Shown here: positions 26,721 through 35,713 of the stretch, in pieces | Layout of the letters: every line of letters begins with the position of its first letter | How positions within the stretch are numbered: the first letter of the stretch is position 1 | NCBI GenBank assembly: GCA_041920415.1 | Contig: JBHGYD010000028.1 | Location: forward strand, 186,001 to 250,000 | Source: JBHGYD01 sp041920415 | Lineage (GTDB): Bacteria; Bacillota; Bacilli; Bacillales; Anoxybacillaceae | Direction: 5' to 3' | DNA length: 64,000 bases | Translations under genes and position numbers: made by a program | Notes under the pieces: model-generated | What the model was told of the DNA's origin: nothing | What the model saw: the letters and a program-made list of their open reading frames with translations, nothing else | Database searches by the model: none

Positions 26721-27836
26721 ATGAAAGATCCGCGTATTGAACAATTGGCGAAAACGTTAATTCACTATTCCGTTCGTCTGCAAAAAGGAGAAAAAGTATT
26801 AATCGAAAACTTCGGATTGCAGCGGGAGCTTGTTATCGCCCTCGTTCGCGAGGCATACGCAGCCGGAGGATACCCGTTCGTATTGTTAAAAGATCACCAA
26901 GTGGATCGTGCACTTCTTCTTGGTGCCCAAGAAGAACAATTCGAGATGATGGCAGAATTTGAAGCGAACGTCATGAAAAATATGGACGCGTATATCGGCC
27001 TGCGCGCTGGTGATAACATTAACGAATTTGCCGATGTCCCTGATGACAAAATGAAAATTCACGGCAAAACGATTATGCAAAAAGTGCATCGCGAAATTCG
27101 CGTACCAAAAACGAAATGGGTTGTTCTTCGCTATCCGAATCCGTCGATGGCACAATTGGCGAAAATGAGCACAGAAGCGTTTGAAGATTTTTATTTTAAC
27201 GTTTGCAACCTTGACTACAGCAAAATGGATAAAGCCATGGATGCGCTTGTCGCCTTAATGGAAAAAACCGATAAAGTGCGCATTACCGGTCCGGGAACCG
27301 ATTTAACGTTCTCCATTAAAGGCATTCCAGCGATTAAATGTTCTGGACAAATGAACATCCCGGACGGTGAAGTATACACCGCTCCTGTCCGCGATTCCGT
27401 CAACGGAACGATTACATTCAACACGCCATCTCCATATCATGGCTTTACGTTCGAAAACGTCAAATTAACGTTTAAAGACGGAAAAATTGTCGAAGCGACC
27501 GCAAACGATACCGAGCGCATTAACAAAATTTTCGACACAGACGAAGGAGCACGCTACATCGGCGAATTTGCGATCGGTGTGAATCCATACATTCAACATC
27601 CAATGCAAGACATTTTATTCGACGAAAAAATCGACGGCAGCTTCCATTTCACACCGGGGCAATGTTACGACGAAGCTTACAACGGCAACCATTCCAACAT
27701 TCATTGGGACATGGTCATGATCCAACGCCCTGAATACGGCGGCGGTGAAATTTACTTTGATGACGTGCTTATCCGTAAAGACGGACGCTTCGTCATTCCA
27801 GAATTGGAGCCATTAAACCCAGAAAACTTAAAATAA
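26721..27836 (+). CDS. Aminopeptidase, M29 family (PepS/AmpS/AmpT type)
   Basis: A 371-residue metallo-aminopeptidase that removes N-terminal amino acids from peptides in the cytoplasm. The fold is recognisable from KGEKVLIENFG at the start, RVTGPGTDL-like TGPGTDLTFSI, the glycine-rich IGEFAIGVNP with a metal Glu, and the C-terminal SNIHWDMVMIQ, where H and D are plausible metal ligands. Shorter than the 410-residue form of the family, so several symbols are possible. Single gene divergent from ytxG, with TTGGAGG before the ATG. Confidence 0.85.
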   Translation: MKDPRIEQLAKTLIHYSVRLQKGEKVLIENFGLQRELVIALVREAYAAGGYPFVLLKDHQVDRALLLGAQEEQFEMMAEFEANVMKNMDAYIGLRAGDNINEFADVPDDKMKIHGKTIMQKVHREIRVPKTKWVVLRYPNPSMAQLAKMSTEAFEDFYFNVCNLDYSKMDKAMDALVALMEKTDKVRITGPGTDLTFSIKGIPAIKCSGQMNIPDGEVYTAPVRDSVNGTITFNTPSPYHGFTFENVKLTFKDGKIVEATANDTERINKIFDTDEGARYIGEFAIGVNPYIQHPMQDILFDEKIDGSFHFTPGQCYDEAYNGNHSNIHWDMVMIQRPEYGGGEIYFDDVLIRKDGRFVIPELEPLNPENLK

Positions 27837-27842
27837 ATAGCG

Positions 27843-27870
27843 AATGAGGCAGGAATACTCCTGCCTCATT
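27843..27870. terminator. Terminator shared by the M29 peptidase gene and murC
   Basis: AATGAGGCAGGA and TCCTGCCTCATT form a perfect 12-bp stem with a four-base loop between convergent genes. Confidence 0.8.
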
Positions 27871-27871
27871 G

Positions 27872-29173
27872 TTATGAATGCAGCGTCTGCTCGTACGCCT
27901 CTTGGAATTTTTGGATATCTCCTGCTCCCATAAAGATGAGCACCGCATGTTGATGTTGTTTTAATACGGATGTATCGTTTTCTTGAATGAAGCGCGCGTT
28001 AGGAATTTTGGCTTGTAAATCTTCAATGGAAAGTTTGCCTTGATGTTCGCGCGCGGAACCGAATATATCGCATAAGTATACTTGATCAGCTTGTTGCAGG
28101 CTTTCGGCAAATTCATGTAAAAACGCCTGGGTTCTTGTATACGTATGCGGTTGAAAAATCGCCACAATTTCTCGATCCGGATATTTTTGCTTTGCTGCGT
28201 CAATCGTCGCGACAATTTCAGTCGGATGATGGGCATAGTCATCAATTAAAATTTGATCGCCAAGTTGCTTTTCGCTAAAGCGGCGCTTGACCCCTTGGAA
28301 CGTTTTTAATCGTTCTTGAATAATGTGAACATCAATCTCTTCATAATGACAGAGTGCAATGACCGCAAGCGCATTTAACACATTATGATCACCGTAGCGC
28401 GGAATTTCAAACGAAGCAAAAAATGTATTGCGAACAAATACATCAAATGATGTTCCTTCTGTCGTTTTCACAACATTGCGCGCCTGAAAATCATTGTCTT
28501 CTCCAAATCCGTAAAACAATACAGGCACTTTCGCTTGAATTTTTTGCAAGTACTCGTCGTCTCCACACGCAATAATCCCTTTTTTCACTTGTAGCGCCAT
28601 TTCTTGAAACGCAGCAAATACATCATCAATATTCGCAAAATAATCGGGATGGTCGAAATCGATGTTCGTCATAATAGCATAATCAGGAAAATAAGATAAG
28701 AAATGACGGCGATATTCGCACGCCTCAAACACAAAATATTTGCTCTCTTCTACTCCTTTTCCAGTTCCATCACCAATTAAATAAGAAGTCGGCTGTGCCC
28801 CTTGCATCACATGGGCAAGCAGCCCTGTCGTCGATGTTTTTCCGTGCGATCCCGTGACCGCAATGCTTGTGAACTTTTGTAAAAACTCTCCTAAAAAGCG
28901 ATGGTAACGAATGACGGGAATGCCTAATTCGTATGCCGCTTGAATTTCTTCATGCGTATCTGGAAAAGCGTTTCCAGCGATGATAGTATAGCCTGGTTTA
29001 ATGTTTTCTTTGTTAAATGGCAAAATCGGAATTCCTCGCTCTTCCAATGCCTTTTGCGTAAAAAAACGCTTTTCTACATCCGAACCTTGAACCGTATAAT
29101 TCATATCGTGAAGAATTTGCGCTAAGGCGCTCATTCCCGTCCCTTTAATGCCAACAAAATGGTAAACAGTCAT
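27872..29173 (-). CDS. murC: UDP-N-acetylmuramate-L-alanine ligase
   Basis: Adds L-alanine to UDP-MurNAc in peptidoglycan precursor synthesis. The 433-residue protein starts MTVYHFVGIKGTGMSALAQI, the dinucleotide-like MurC motif. It has the ATP site AVTGSHGKTSTTGLL near residue 107 and the Mur ligase motif DDYAHHPTEI. The longest frame adds 17 residues; the ATG at 29173 has TTGGAGG and matches the family N-terminus. It has its own extended -10 promoter upstream. Confidence 0.96.
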   Translation of the reverse strand: MTVYHFVGIKGTGMSALAQILHDMNYTVQGSDVEKRFFTQKALEERGIPILPFNKENIKPGYTIIAGNAFPDTHEEIQAAYELGIPVIRYHRFLGEFLQKFTSIAVTGSHGKTSTTGLLAHVMQGAQPTSYLIGDGTGKGVEESKYFVFEACEYRRHFLSYFPDYAIMTNIDFDHPDYFANIDDVFAAFQEMALQVKKGIIACGDDEYLQKIQAKVPVLFYGFGEDNDFQARNVVKTTEGTSFDVFVRNTFFASFEIPRYGDHNVLNALAVIALCHYEEIDVHIIQERLKTFQGVKRRFSEKQLGDQILIDDYAHHPTEIVATIDAAKQKYPDREIVAIFQPHTYTRTQAFLHEFAESLQQADQVYLCDIFGSAREHQGKLSIEDLQAKIPNARFIQENDTSVLKQHQHAVLIFMGAGDIQKFQEAYEQTLHS

Positions 29174-29287
29174 ATTAAAGACCTCCAACAATCGTCTATC
29201 TGTAACACAGTATATGACGTTCATCTAGATTTGCCATTTGTTTCAATACGCTCTTCGGTGAGCGCATATGTATTCTCACATTTCACC

Positions 29288-29296
29288 ATTATAACA
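29288..29296 (-). promoter_or_regulatory. Extended -10 promoter of murC
   Basis: TGTTATAAT on the minus strand gives a consensus extended -10 about 115 bases above murC. No strong -35 is seen. A small hairpin with a TTCGGT loop lies in the leader near 29250-29265. Confidence 0.5.
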
Positions 29297-29323
29297 TTGT
29301 TTTTCGTTAAAGACTATGACCTC

Positions 29324-29361
29324 AAAAAAGAAAACTGATAGAAAGTTCTTCTATCAGTTTT
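29324..29361 (-). terminator. Terminator of pncB
   Basis: On the minus strand AAAACTGATAGAA pairs with TTCTATCAGTTTT (13 bp), followed by CTTTTTTG. Confidence 0.85.
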
Positions 29362-29388
29362 CCCCGCAACCTGATATTGTATTGCTCG

Positions 29389-30486
29389 TTAATCGACTTT
29401 TTCTAAACGTGGGTTTGGACGATATCTTCTTCCTGCTTTCGCTTGATGTTTCCCGTTTAGCAGCACATTATCGCCTGTGAATCCGATATGGATTTTTAAC
29501 AGGCTGCTGCCGACACCATACATATCCACAGGAACACCTTGCTTTTCAAACTCAATAATTCGCTGTTCGTTAAATCCGCCGCTCACGACAATTTTCACAT
29601 GATGGAACCCTTCCCGGTCCAACGCCTCACGCAATGCGAAAATAAGCGGTGGATTCACTCCGCGCGGGTCAAACGTACCAAGCACTTCTGGATGGCGGAT
29701 AAAATATTGGTCAATCATCGTTCGTGATGTATCGACGCGGACACCTTTTAATTTGTCACCAAATTCCCGTGCCACTCGAAGTGCATCAGTAATACAGTCG
29801 TTATTGTAATCGACAAGAACAATTAAGTCATCTTCTGGATATTTCGCATGGTACGCTTTCGCTGCCGCAACGACATCGCCATCGAACAATTGAATTAATG
29901 CGTGCGGCATCGTCCCCATTCCTTGCTTGCCCCACCATTCATTCATCGCATGGGTCGCTTGTGCCGTGGAACCGCCGATGAATGCCGCATAACCATCACC
30001 GGCTTGCTGCGTATAATGGTCATCGCGGTCTCCCATGAAAATAATCGGTTTTTGTACACCCGACAGCGCCGCTGCTTTCACAACATTGTAGACATTTGTG
30101 GCCACCGATGTTCGCCGCGCTAAAATGCCATCAATAATTCCTTCTAAGTATCCAAAGTTTTGATACGGACCGGTAATCGTGAGTACCGTTTCAAATGGAC
30201 TGATTTTATCGCCATCTTTTAATGAGTAAATTTCCAATTTTTCTGGTTCATCAGCAAATGTTTTCACAAGTGCAATCACTTCGTCCGTTCCGCATAAGAC
30301 GGCATGTTCTTTTTGGAAAAACTGCATCGTTACAATGTTATTCGGACAAAATTCACGCACAATTTCACGCGTTTTTAAAAAGTAAACAGCGGAAAACCAG
30401 CCGTCACGTATCCGTTCATCGAATTTAAACGTTTTATTCGTCAGTCGCTTAATTTTTCCTTGCAATTTCAACTCGATTTCTTTCAT
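29389..30486 (-). CDS. pncB: Nicotinate phosphoribosyltransferase, short form
   Basis: Makes nicotinate mononucleotide from nicotinate and PRPP in NAD salvage. The 365-residue protein is shorter than the 480-490-residue PncB of many bacteria and resembles the compact NAPRTase/QPRTase-like form. Visible features: IDGILARRTSVATNVYNVV, GDGYAAFIGGSTAQATHAM, VDYNNDCITDALRVA, GVRVDTSRTM and VSGGFNEQRI. Lies between murC and sftA, adjacent in B. subtilis, so it is extra to that order. It begins 56 bases after the sftA stop and may share its transcript. Confidence 0.85.
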   Translation of the reverse strand: MKEIELKLQGKIKRLTNKTFKFDERIRDGWFSAVYFLKTREIVREFCPNNIVTMQFFQKEHAVLCGTDEVIALVKTFADEPEKLEIYSLKDGDKISPFETVLTITGPYQNFGYLEGIIDGILARRTSVATNVYNVVKAAALSGVQKPIIFMGDRDDHYTQQAGDGYAAFIGGSTAQATHAMNEWWGKQGMGTMPHALIQLFDGDVVAAAKAYHAKYPEDDLIVLVDYNNDCITDALRVAREFGDKLKGVRVDTSRTMIDQYFIRHPEVLGTFDPRGVNPPLIFALREALDREGFHHVKIVVSGGFNEQRIIEFEKQGVPVDMYGVGSSLLKIHIGFTGDNVLLNGKHQAKAGRRYRPNPRLEKVD

Positions 30487-30542
30487 TGTTCGCTCCCTCG
30501 CCTAGGTCGAAATGTGATTCTTTTATCATAATTTATTTTCTA

Positions 30543-32984
30543 TCATATCATACTATTTTCTTGCAAATTCGCCAATTCCGCTTCCGTAATGAGTACATCG
30601 CGCGGTTTGCTGCCGCGTGCTTCGGATATGATTCCTTGCTCTTCCATCATCTCGATAAGTCGAGCCGCTCGGTTATAGCCGATGCGAAAACGTCGCTGCA
30701 AGCTGGAGGTAGAAGCTCCTCCTTGTTGAACGACAAATTCGCACGCCTCATAAAACAGTTCGTCTCCTTCACTTGACACCGTACTTTGTTTCAAAAAATC
30801 TTCTTGTTCGAATAAGTAAGAAGGAGACATTTGCCCTTTCACATGAGCGACAACGCGCTCAATTTCTTCATCGGACACAAAATTTCCTTGCACGCGCACC
30901 GTTTTCGATGTTCCATTTTCTAAAAATAACATGTCACCGCGCCCTAATAATTTTTCTGCTCCGTTTGTATCAATAATCGTTCGCGAATCGACTTGTGACG
31001 AAACAGAAAACGCGATTCTCGTTGGAATGTTCGCTTTAATCAATCCTGTAATGACATCAACGGACGGACGCTGTGTCGCGACGATCAAATGAATGCCGCA
31101 CGCTCTCGCTTTTTGCGCGATACGGCAAATCGCTTCTTCGACATCCCCTGGAGCTACCATCATTAAATCCGCTAACTCATCGATGATAATGACAATATAC
31201 GGCAAATGATGCTCAGGCGTTTGTTCTTTTTTCACAAGCTCATTATATTTTTGAATATCTCTTACTCCTGCGTGAGCGAATAGCTCATAGCGGCGTTCCA
31301 TCTCTTCGACCGCCCATTTCAACGCGCCTGTTGCCGCCTTCACGTCGGTAATAACGGGACTGACAAGATGCGGAATATGATTATAAGGAGCAAGCTCGAC
31401 CATCTTCGGATCAATTAATAATAATTTTACTTCATGCGGAGCCGCTTTATAAAGCAAACTAATGAGCATCGCATTAATGCAGACGCTTTTTCCTGACCCC
31501 GTCGCCCCCGCGATTAATCCATGCGGCATTTTCTTTAAATCGGTCACGACCGGCGCTCCCGATATATCTAGCCCAAGCGCTACCGTTAACGGAGAATGAC
31601 TTGTACGAAACGCTTCGCTTTGTAAAATTTCGCGAATGAACACAGGTCGACTTTGTACATTCGGCACCTCAATCCCAATCGTACTTTTTCCAGGAATCGG
31701 AGCCTCCATGCGAATATCCTTGGCCGCTAGACTGAGCTTAATATCATCAGCTAAGCTCGTAATTTTATTGACTTTTACACCCGGCGCCGGTTGCACCTCA
31801 AACCGTGTCACGGTCGGACCTTGTGTCACATGAACGACTTTCGCTCCAACATTAAAATTTTTAAACGTTTCGTTCAACCGCTCACGCTGCTCGTTTAGCC
31901 ATTGCTCATCATGCTCCTTTTTTTCTAATGGCGGCTGCAATAGCGCGAGTGACGGAAAGCGATAACCGTTTGTTGCTACTTCTTTTTTCTTTGTTTCTTC
32001 TTTTTTCTTTGCTTCCTCCCACTTTTTTCGATCTTGTTTCAACATGATGACATTATAAGGAATGCGGGAGCGAACAGGCTGTGACGGACCTTGTTCTTCT
32101 TTTTCATCCGATGTTTCTTTCTTTTCGTTTGCATGAACAGACGGTAACGTTTCTAATTCGTTTGCTTCTTTCAAACACTCCTGTGCCTCCGCTGCTGTTT
32201 CTTCTTCCTTCTCATGACTGATCGGCATTTCTTCCTCCTCGCTCACCAGTAGCGTTTCTTTTTGATCGTCATGGATTTCTACCTCAGGTAAGTGATCTTG
32301 CTGCTCCTTTGTCGAAAACAATTCAACTTCAATCGGTTCCTTCATAATAGGTCGTTGTTTATAGCCGTAAATCGGCGATGGAACTTCCGTAGAGCGAAAC
32401 GGTCGTTTTTCCATCGTACGCATTTCTTTCGGTCGTTCCATGCTTTCTTCTGCTTCTGAAAAAACAGATGTCGAGAATAACTCAACTTCAACCGATTCCT
32501 TCATAATTGGTCGTTGTTTATAGCCGTAAATCGGTGATGGAACTTCCGTAGGGCGAAACGGTCGTTTTTCCATCGTACGCATTTCTGTCGATCGTTCCAT
32601 GCTTTCTTCTGCTTCTGAAAAAATAGATGTCGAGAATAACTCAACTTCAACCGGTTCCTTCATAGTCGGTCGTTGTTTATAGCCGTAAATCGGCGATGGA
32701 ACTTCCGTAGGGCGAAACGGTCGTTTTTCCATCGTATGCATTTCTGTCGATCGTTCCATGCTTTCTTCTGCTTCTGAAAAAACAGAAATGTTTTTTCGAC
32801 GCACCAAAGCTGGTTCGTCAGGAATAAGCGGAAAACGAAAATTTCCTTTTGGATACTGATACGTTACTTTCACGTCAAGATGTGACGACGTTCGTTCGAC
32901 TTCATGATATTTTGGATAAGAAGGCTGTTGTTCCTCTTCCTCTCCTTGAAACAAATGACGAAACAATCGTTTTAACCATTTCAT
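30543..32984 (-). CDS. sftA: DNA translocase SftA (YtpT), with three N-terminal 53-residue repeats
   Basis: Soluble FtsK/SpoIIIE-type ATPase that clears chromosomal DNA from the closing septum. The 813-residue protein has a short basic N-terminus, a long acidic linker rich in Glu/Lys, an alpha/beta translocase core (Walker A AGATGSGKSVCINAM near residue 500; Walker B VIIIDELADLMMV) and a C-terminal gamma winged helix (SSLQRRFRIGYNRAARLIEMMEEQG) that should read SRS-type DNA. No membrane segments, which separates it from SpoIIIE. Residues 68-226 are three near-identical 53-residue repeats, and the linker is shorter than in B. subtilis. ATG preceded by GAGAGAG. Confidence 0.92.
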   Translation of the reverse strand: MKWLKRLFRHLFQGEEEEQQPSYPKYHEVERTSSHLDVKVTYQYPKGNFRFPLIPDEPALVRRKNISVFSEAEESMERSTEMHTMEKRPFRPTEVPSPIYGYKQRPTMKEPVEVELFSTSIFSEAEESMERSTEMRTMEKRPFRPTEVPSPIYGYKQRPIMKESVEVELFSTSVFSEAEESMERPKEMRTMEKRPFRSTEVPSPIYGYKQRPIMKEPIEVELFSTKEQQDHLPEVEIHDDQKETLLVSEEEEMPISHEKEEETAAEAQECLKEANELETLPSVHANEKKETSDEKEEQGPSQPVRSRIPYNVIMLKQDRKKWEEAKKKEETKKKEVATNGYRFPSLALLQPPLEKKEHDEQWLNEQRERLNETFKNFNVGAKVVHVTQGPTVTRFEVQPAPGVKVNKITSLADDIKLSLAAKDIRMEAPIPGKSTIGIEVPNVQSRPVFIREILQSEAFRTSHSPLTVALGLDISGAPVVTDLKKMPHGLIAGATGSGKSVCINAMLISLLYKAAPHEVKLLLIDPKMVELAPYNHIPHLVSPVITDVKAATGALKWAVEEMERRYELFAHAGVRDIQKYNELVKKEQTPEHHLPYIVIIIDELADLMMVAPGDVEEAICRIAQKARACGIHLIVATQRPSVDVITGLIKANIPTRIAFSVSSQVDSRTIIDTNGAEKLLGRGDMLFLENGTSKTVRVQGNFVSDEEIERVVAHVKGQMSPSYLFEQEDFLKQSTVSSEGDELFYEACEFVVQQGGASTSSLQRRFRIGYNRAARLIEMMEEQGIISEARGSKPRDVLITEAELANLQENSMI
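32307..32783 (-). repeat. Three tandem 159-bp repeats within sftA
   Basis: Three head-to-tail copies encode a 53-residue unit beginning FSEAEESMER and containing TEVPSPIYGYKQRP. Copies differ at only a few positions, mostly single-base changes, which implies recent duplication by slippage or unequal exchange. Frame is kept. Confidence 0.92.
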
Positions 32985-33043
32985 ATGAAACTCTCTCTTT
33001 CTATTCTCTTTTCAACTTTTTATTTTAGCAATTCTAGAAAAAA

Positions 33044-33069
33044 AGTCACTAGATTGTGCTCTAGTGACT
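33044..33069 (-). terminator. Terminator of ytpR
   Basis: AGTCACTAGA and TCTAGTGACT form a 10-bp stem followed on the minus strand by TTTTTTTCT, before sftA. Confidence 0.85.
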
Positions 33070-33081
33070 GAAGTAAACGTT

Positions 33082-33687
33082 TTATTTCGTGAACGGTTGT
33101 CCGATTTCATACTCATCCGATAGGACAAGAATCCCTTTTTCTTGCGGAGCGTTTGGTAAATCAAGCTCGCGTGCGGAACAAATCATCCCATACGAAGGAA
33201 TGCCGCGCAACTCCGCTTCTTTAATGACGAGACCGCTCGGCATGACCGCTCCCACTTTCGCAACAACAACTTTTTGTCCCGCTTCGACGTTTGGTGCACC
33301 ACAAACAATTTGTAGTACTTCTGTTCCGACATCAACTTGGCACACGCTTAGTTTATCGGCATTCGGATGCTTTTCTTTTTCTTTCACATAACCGACGACA
33401 AACTTTGGCGAAAAGTCCGCTTCCACTTTTTCGTCCCATCCGTTTTTCTCTAAAATACTGTTGATAACGGAAACAAGTTCATCATTGAGCTCAACGATAC
33501 CGTTTCCCGTAAATTCATAGTAACGAGAAGCGTTAAAAATATTATACCCTACCGTTGCTCCTGTTTTTTCGTCGAAAATGCGGACAACATCCCCTTTTTT
33601 CTCCACCGCACGATCTTCTGGATTAACATTTTTCAGCGAAATTAATAACACATCACCAATTCCGTCTCGATTGTAAAATACGTTCAT
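33082..33687 (-). CDS. ytpR: YtpR, protein with C-terminal tRNA-binding (EMAP-II/Trbp111-like) domain
   Basis: A 201-residue protein. The first 90 residues form a small YtpR-specific domain. The second half is an OB-fold tRNA-binding domain like that of PheT: VVGYVKEKEKHPNADKLSVC, VCGAPNVEAGQKVVVAKVGA, and AELRGIPSYGMICSARELDL. A role in tRNA or editing chemistry is inferred from the domain only. It follows ytpQ, but the junction is interrupted by a 168-bp inserted element. Confidence 0.9.
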   Translation of the reverse strand: MNVFYNRDGIGDVLLISLKNVNPEDRAVEKKGDVVRIFDEKTGATVGYNIFNASRYYEFTGNGIVELNDELVSVINSILEKNGWDEKVEADFSPKFVVGYVKEKEKHPNADKLSVCQVDVGTEVLQIVCGAPNVEAGQKVVVAKVGAVMPSGLVIKEAELRGIPSYGMICSARELDLPNAPQEKGILVLSDEYEIGQPFTK

Positions 33688-33711
33688 TACACAACCACCC
33701 TTTCTTATTGT

Positions 33712-33879
33712 CTAACTTCAACGGCTAGCTCTCTTCTGCCAAATAACCTTCCCCCCTCGAAGTGTCAAGCACTTCTGCGTGTGAAATACATTTGACTTCG
33801 AAGGGGCTAGGATGGCGACATTTCGCCGTTTGCCCACAGGACGTGGGCAGTATTTAGGCGAAATTGGACCACTTCTGCT
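33712..33879. mobile_element. 168-bp structured non-coding element inserted between ytpQ and ytpR
   Basis: The segment is flanked on both sides by TTTCTTATTGT (33701-33711 and 33880-33890), an 11-bp direct repeat that looks like a target duplication. Removing it and one repeat copy restores a compact junction: ytpQ stop, then AAAGGGTGG and the ytpR start about 20 bases on. It has no open frame. It contains a long imperfect hairpin (CCCCTCGAAGTGTCAA with TTGACTTCGAAGGGG, 33753-33806), GGCGA-CATT-TCGCC, and GCCCAC-AGGAC-GTGGGC. No terminal inverted repeats or transposase are seen, so the class of element is unknown. Confidence 0.6.
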
Positions 33880-33883
33880 TTTC

Positions 33884-34690
33884 TTATTGTTTTGAACGAT
33901 TTTTCCCTAATATAAAAATCGGTTCTAGCTCGCCATTTTCATATAAAAATGACAATGCGGTAATCGGCACACGACCGCTTGCGAAAAAGCTCATCGTCAG
34001 CTGTGCGAGCACATCATATCCCACTTCGTTTTGAATATCGGCAATAATAAGGACATCTTGATGCGGCACTGCCAGCACCATCGTTCCTTTTATGTTTTTC
34101 GCGAAATTCGCTAAAAATGTTTCATTTAAAATGCGGCTTGCATCATAGCCATCGTTCGTATTAACAAAATAAAACGTATTTCCGGCCACTGTATCTTCTT
34201 TCACATTTACATCTAGGGAACGAACGTTAAAACGAGCGATTTCTTTTATACGATGGACATCCCAATTTTCCTGTTCAACGAGCTTTTTGTCAATAAGCCG
34301 ATATGTATTTCCTAAATCGAGCGCATAATAAATCCGCGTTTCTGCTGTATGCTCGTCGTAAATAAGCGGAATTCCTTCACTTGTCTCCGTCGGAAATGAT
34401 GTCGAACGAATGACGGGATAAATGTCTTTTTCTTTGCCCGATAACGTATGTTGTTCATGCATCGTATGTAGCGCTTGCTCAACGTAATAGACGACTTCGC
34501 TAATCGCCTCGTCTTTTTGTTCTTCCCACTTTGCGATAATGCTAGGGAGAGAGATGGTCACGCCTTTTTTCGTTTCCTTATTCTCGATGCGCAGCGTGTC
34601 TTTTTTATTGTCAAAAATAAACGCCCAATCGGCGTGCGAAAGCCTTTTTTCAATTTCTTTACACATTCGCTTACTATCCATTTTCATCAT
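33884..34690 (-). CDS. ytpQ: YtpQ, DUF1444 family protein
   Basis: A 268-residue cytoplasmic protein of the DUF1444 family, no catalytic motif recognised. Segments such as TRIYYALDLGNTYRLIDKKL and VLAVPHQDVLIIADIQNEVGY are typical of the Bacillus YtpQ family. It lies between ytpP and ytpR as in B. subtilis. Two ATG codons occur at the start; AGGGAACG suits the first. Its stop codon is inside the direct repeat that flanks the 168-bp element. Function unknown. Confidence 0.88.
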   Translation of the reverse strand: MMKMDSKRMCKEIEKRLSHADWAFIFDNKKDTLRIENKETKKGVTISLPSIIAKWEEQKDEAISEVVYYVEQALHTMHEQHTLSGKEKDIYPVIRSTSFPTETSEGIPLIYDEHTAETRIYYALDLGNTYRLIDKKLVEQENWDVHRIKEIARFNVRSLDVNVKEDTVAGNTFYFVNTNDGYDASRILNETFLANFAKNIKGTMVLAVPHQDVLIIADIQNEVGYDVLAQLTMSFFASGRVPITALSFLYENGELEPIFILGKNRSKQ

Positions 34691-34777
34691 CGTTCCCTAC
34701 TTTCTCTGACACCTTTCTCGACTATGTGCGAAAAGCGATGTCTCTCGAACTAAATTGTGTTGCTTCTTTATCTAAAT

Positions 34778-35095
34778 TCAATGACCTAGTCCACGAATAA
34801 ATTGCTCAATTTCTTCTTTCGTTTTGCGGTCTTTGCTGACAAAACGACCGAGTTCTTTTCCGTTTTCATAAGCGACAAAGCTTGGAATTCCGAAAATATT
34901 TTCTTCTTGACATACATCTAGCAACTCATCACGATCGACGTAGTAAAATTCGTAATCGGAAAATGTTTGTTCAATTTCAGGAAGAATCGGTTGAATGAAT
35001 CGACAATCCGGGCACCAATCAGCTGAAAAAACAAAGATGACTTTTTTTGTGTTCATCACTTCTTTATATTGTGCAGCAGTTTCAATCGTTTTCAT
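34778..35095 (-). CDS. ytpP: Thioredoxin-like protein YtpP
   Basis: A 105-residue thioredoxin fold with a CPDC redox motif (FSADWCPDCRFIQPI) in place of CGPC and the cis-proline segment GIPSFV. It probably acts in cytoplasmic disulfide reduction. The open frame extends 16 codons upstream; the ATG at 35095 has AAAGGGGA at good spacing and matches the length of the B. subtilis protein. Followed by ytpQ. Confidence 0.88.
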   Translation of the reverse strand: MKTIETAAQYKEVMNTKKVIFVFSADWCPDCRFIQPILPEIEQTFSDYEFYYVDRDELLDVCQEENIFGIPSFVAYENGKELGRFVSKDRKTKEEIEQFIRGLGH

Positions 35096-35135
35096 GCATC
35101 TATCCCCTTTCTTCATCTTTTTATCATAACGTGAA

Positions 35136-35654
35136 TCATCCATTTTGACAAAAAAATTCGTATTGACCGGCTAACAGTTTCACGATATGGATAAACATAT
35201 CCGTGCGATTGACATAACCGTTGGTGAAAATGCCAATAGCTCCTTCTTTTTTGCGGATATTTCGTTTTCCGGTATATTCGTCCATTACATCGCCAAGTTC
35301 TCTGCCGCTCATGACTCCCTCTGCAACTTCAGCGGGCAGCGGAATGCGCGCACCACCAGCAGAAACAACAATGCCGTTTCGGTCAACAAGCGCTCCCCAA
35401 TTGCATACCCATAATCCGTCATTCGTTTCGACAACGCCGCCTTCAAGTCCAATGCCAATGTCTGCCTGCTCTTTTGCTAACGCATTTTTCGCCCGATTCA
35501 CCGCTCCTAAACGCGTTTCTTCATCAGAAAACGGTTGCGCGGCAACATCAGAAGATACGGTCGTCGGCACGAATAAATAGTGTTCATGAGAAAACACCGC
35601 TTGCACTGCAGCGATTTTCGCCGGATTCGTTGTACCAATCGCAATTTTTTTCAT
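35136..35654 (-). CDS. Inosine/xanthosine triphosphatase-like protein (DUF84, YjjX family)
   Basis: A 172-residue protein, probably hydrolysing non-canonical purine triphosphates such as ITP and XTP. DUF84 motifs: IGTTNPAKIAAVQAVF at the start, SDEETRLGAVNRA, and GIGLEGGVVETNDGLWVCNW. Same fold as the RdgB/Maf type but a separate family. It is upstream of ytpP with a 40-base gap and downstream of the ytoP terminator. Confidence 0.85.
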   Translation of the reverse strand: MKKIAIGTTNPAKIAAVQAVFSHEHYLFVPTTVSSDVAAQPFSDEETRLGAVNRAKNALAKEQADIGIGLEGGVVETNDGLWVCNWGALVDRNGIVVSAGGARIPLPAEVAEGVMSGRELGDVMDEYTGKRNIRKKEGAIGIFTNGYVNRTDMFIHIVKLLAGQYEFFCQNG

Positions 35655-35674
35655 AGTTTCTCACTCCTTTTCAA

Positions 35675-35705
35675 GGAAAAAAGAGAAGTCTTATGAAAAG
35701 ACTTC
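35675..35705 (-). terminator. Terminator of ytoP
   Basis: GAAGTCTT-TTCAT-AAGACTTC on the minus strand followed by TCTTTTTTCC. Confidence 0.82.
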
Positions 35706-35713
35706 CCCTTCCA

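Noticed and set aside
32307..32783. CRISPR-like array
   Set aside because: The repeats are contiguous without spacers and keep the sftA reading frame.
33712..33879. Classic MITE with terminal inverted repeats
   Set aside because: The two ends of the insert are not complementary, so it was reported only as an element of unknown class.
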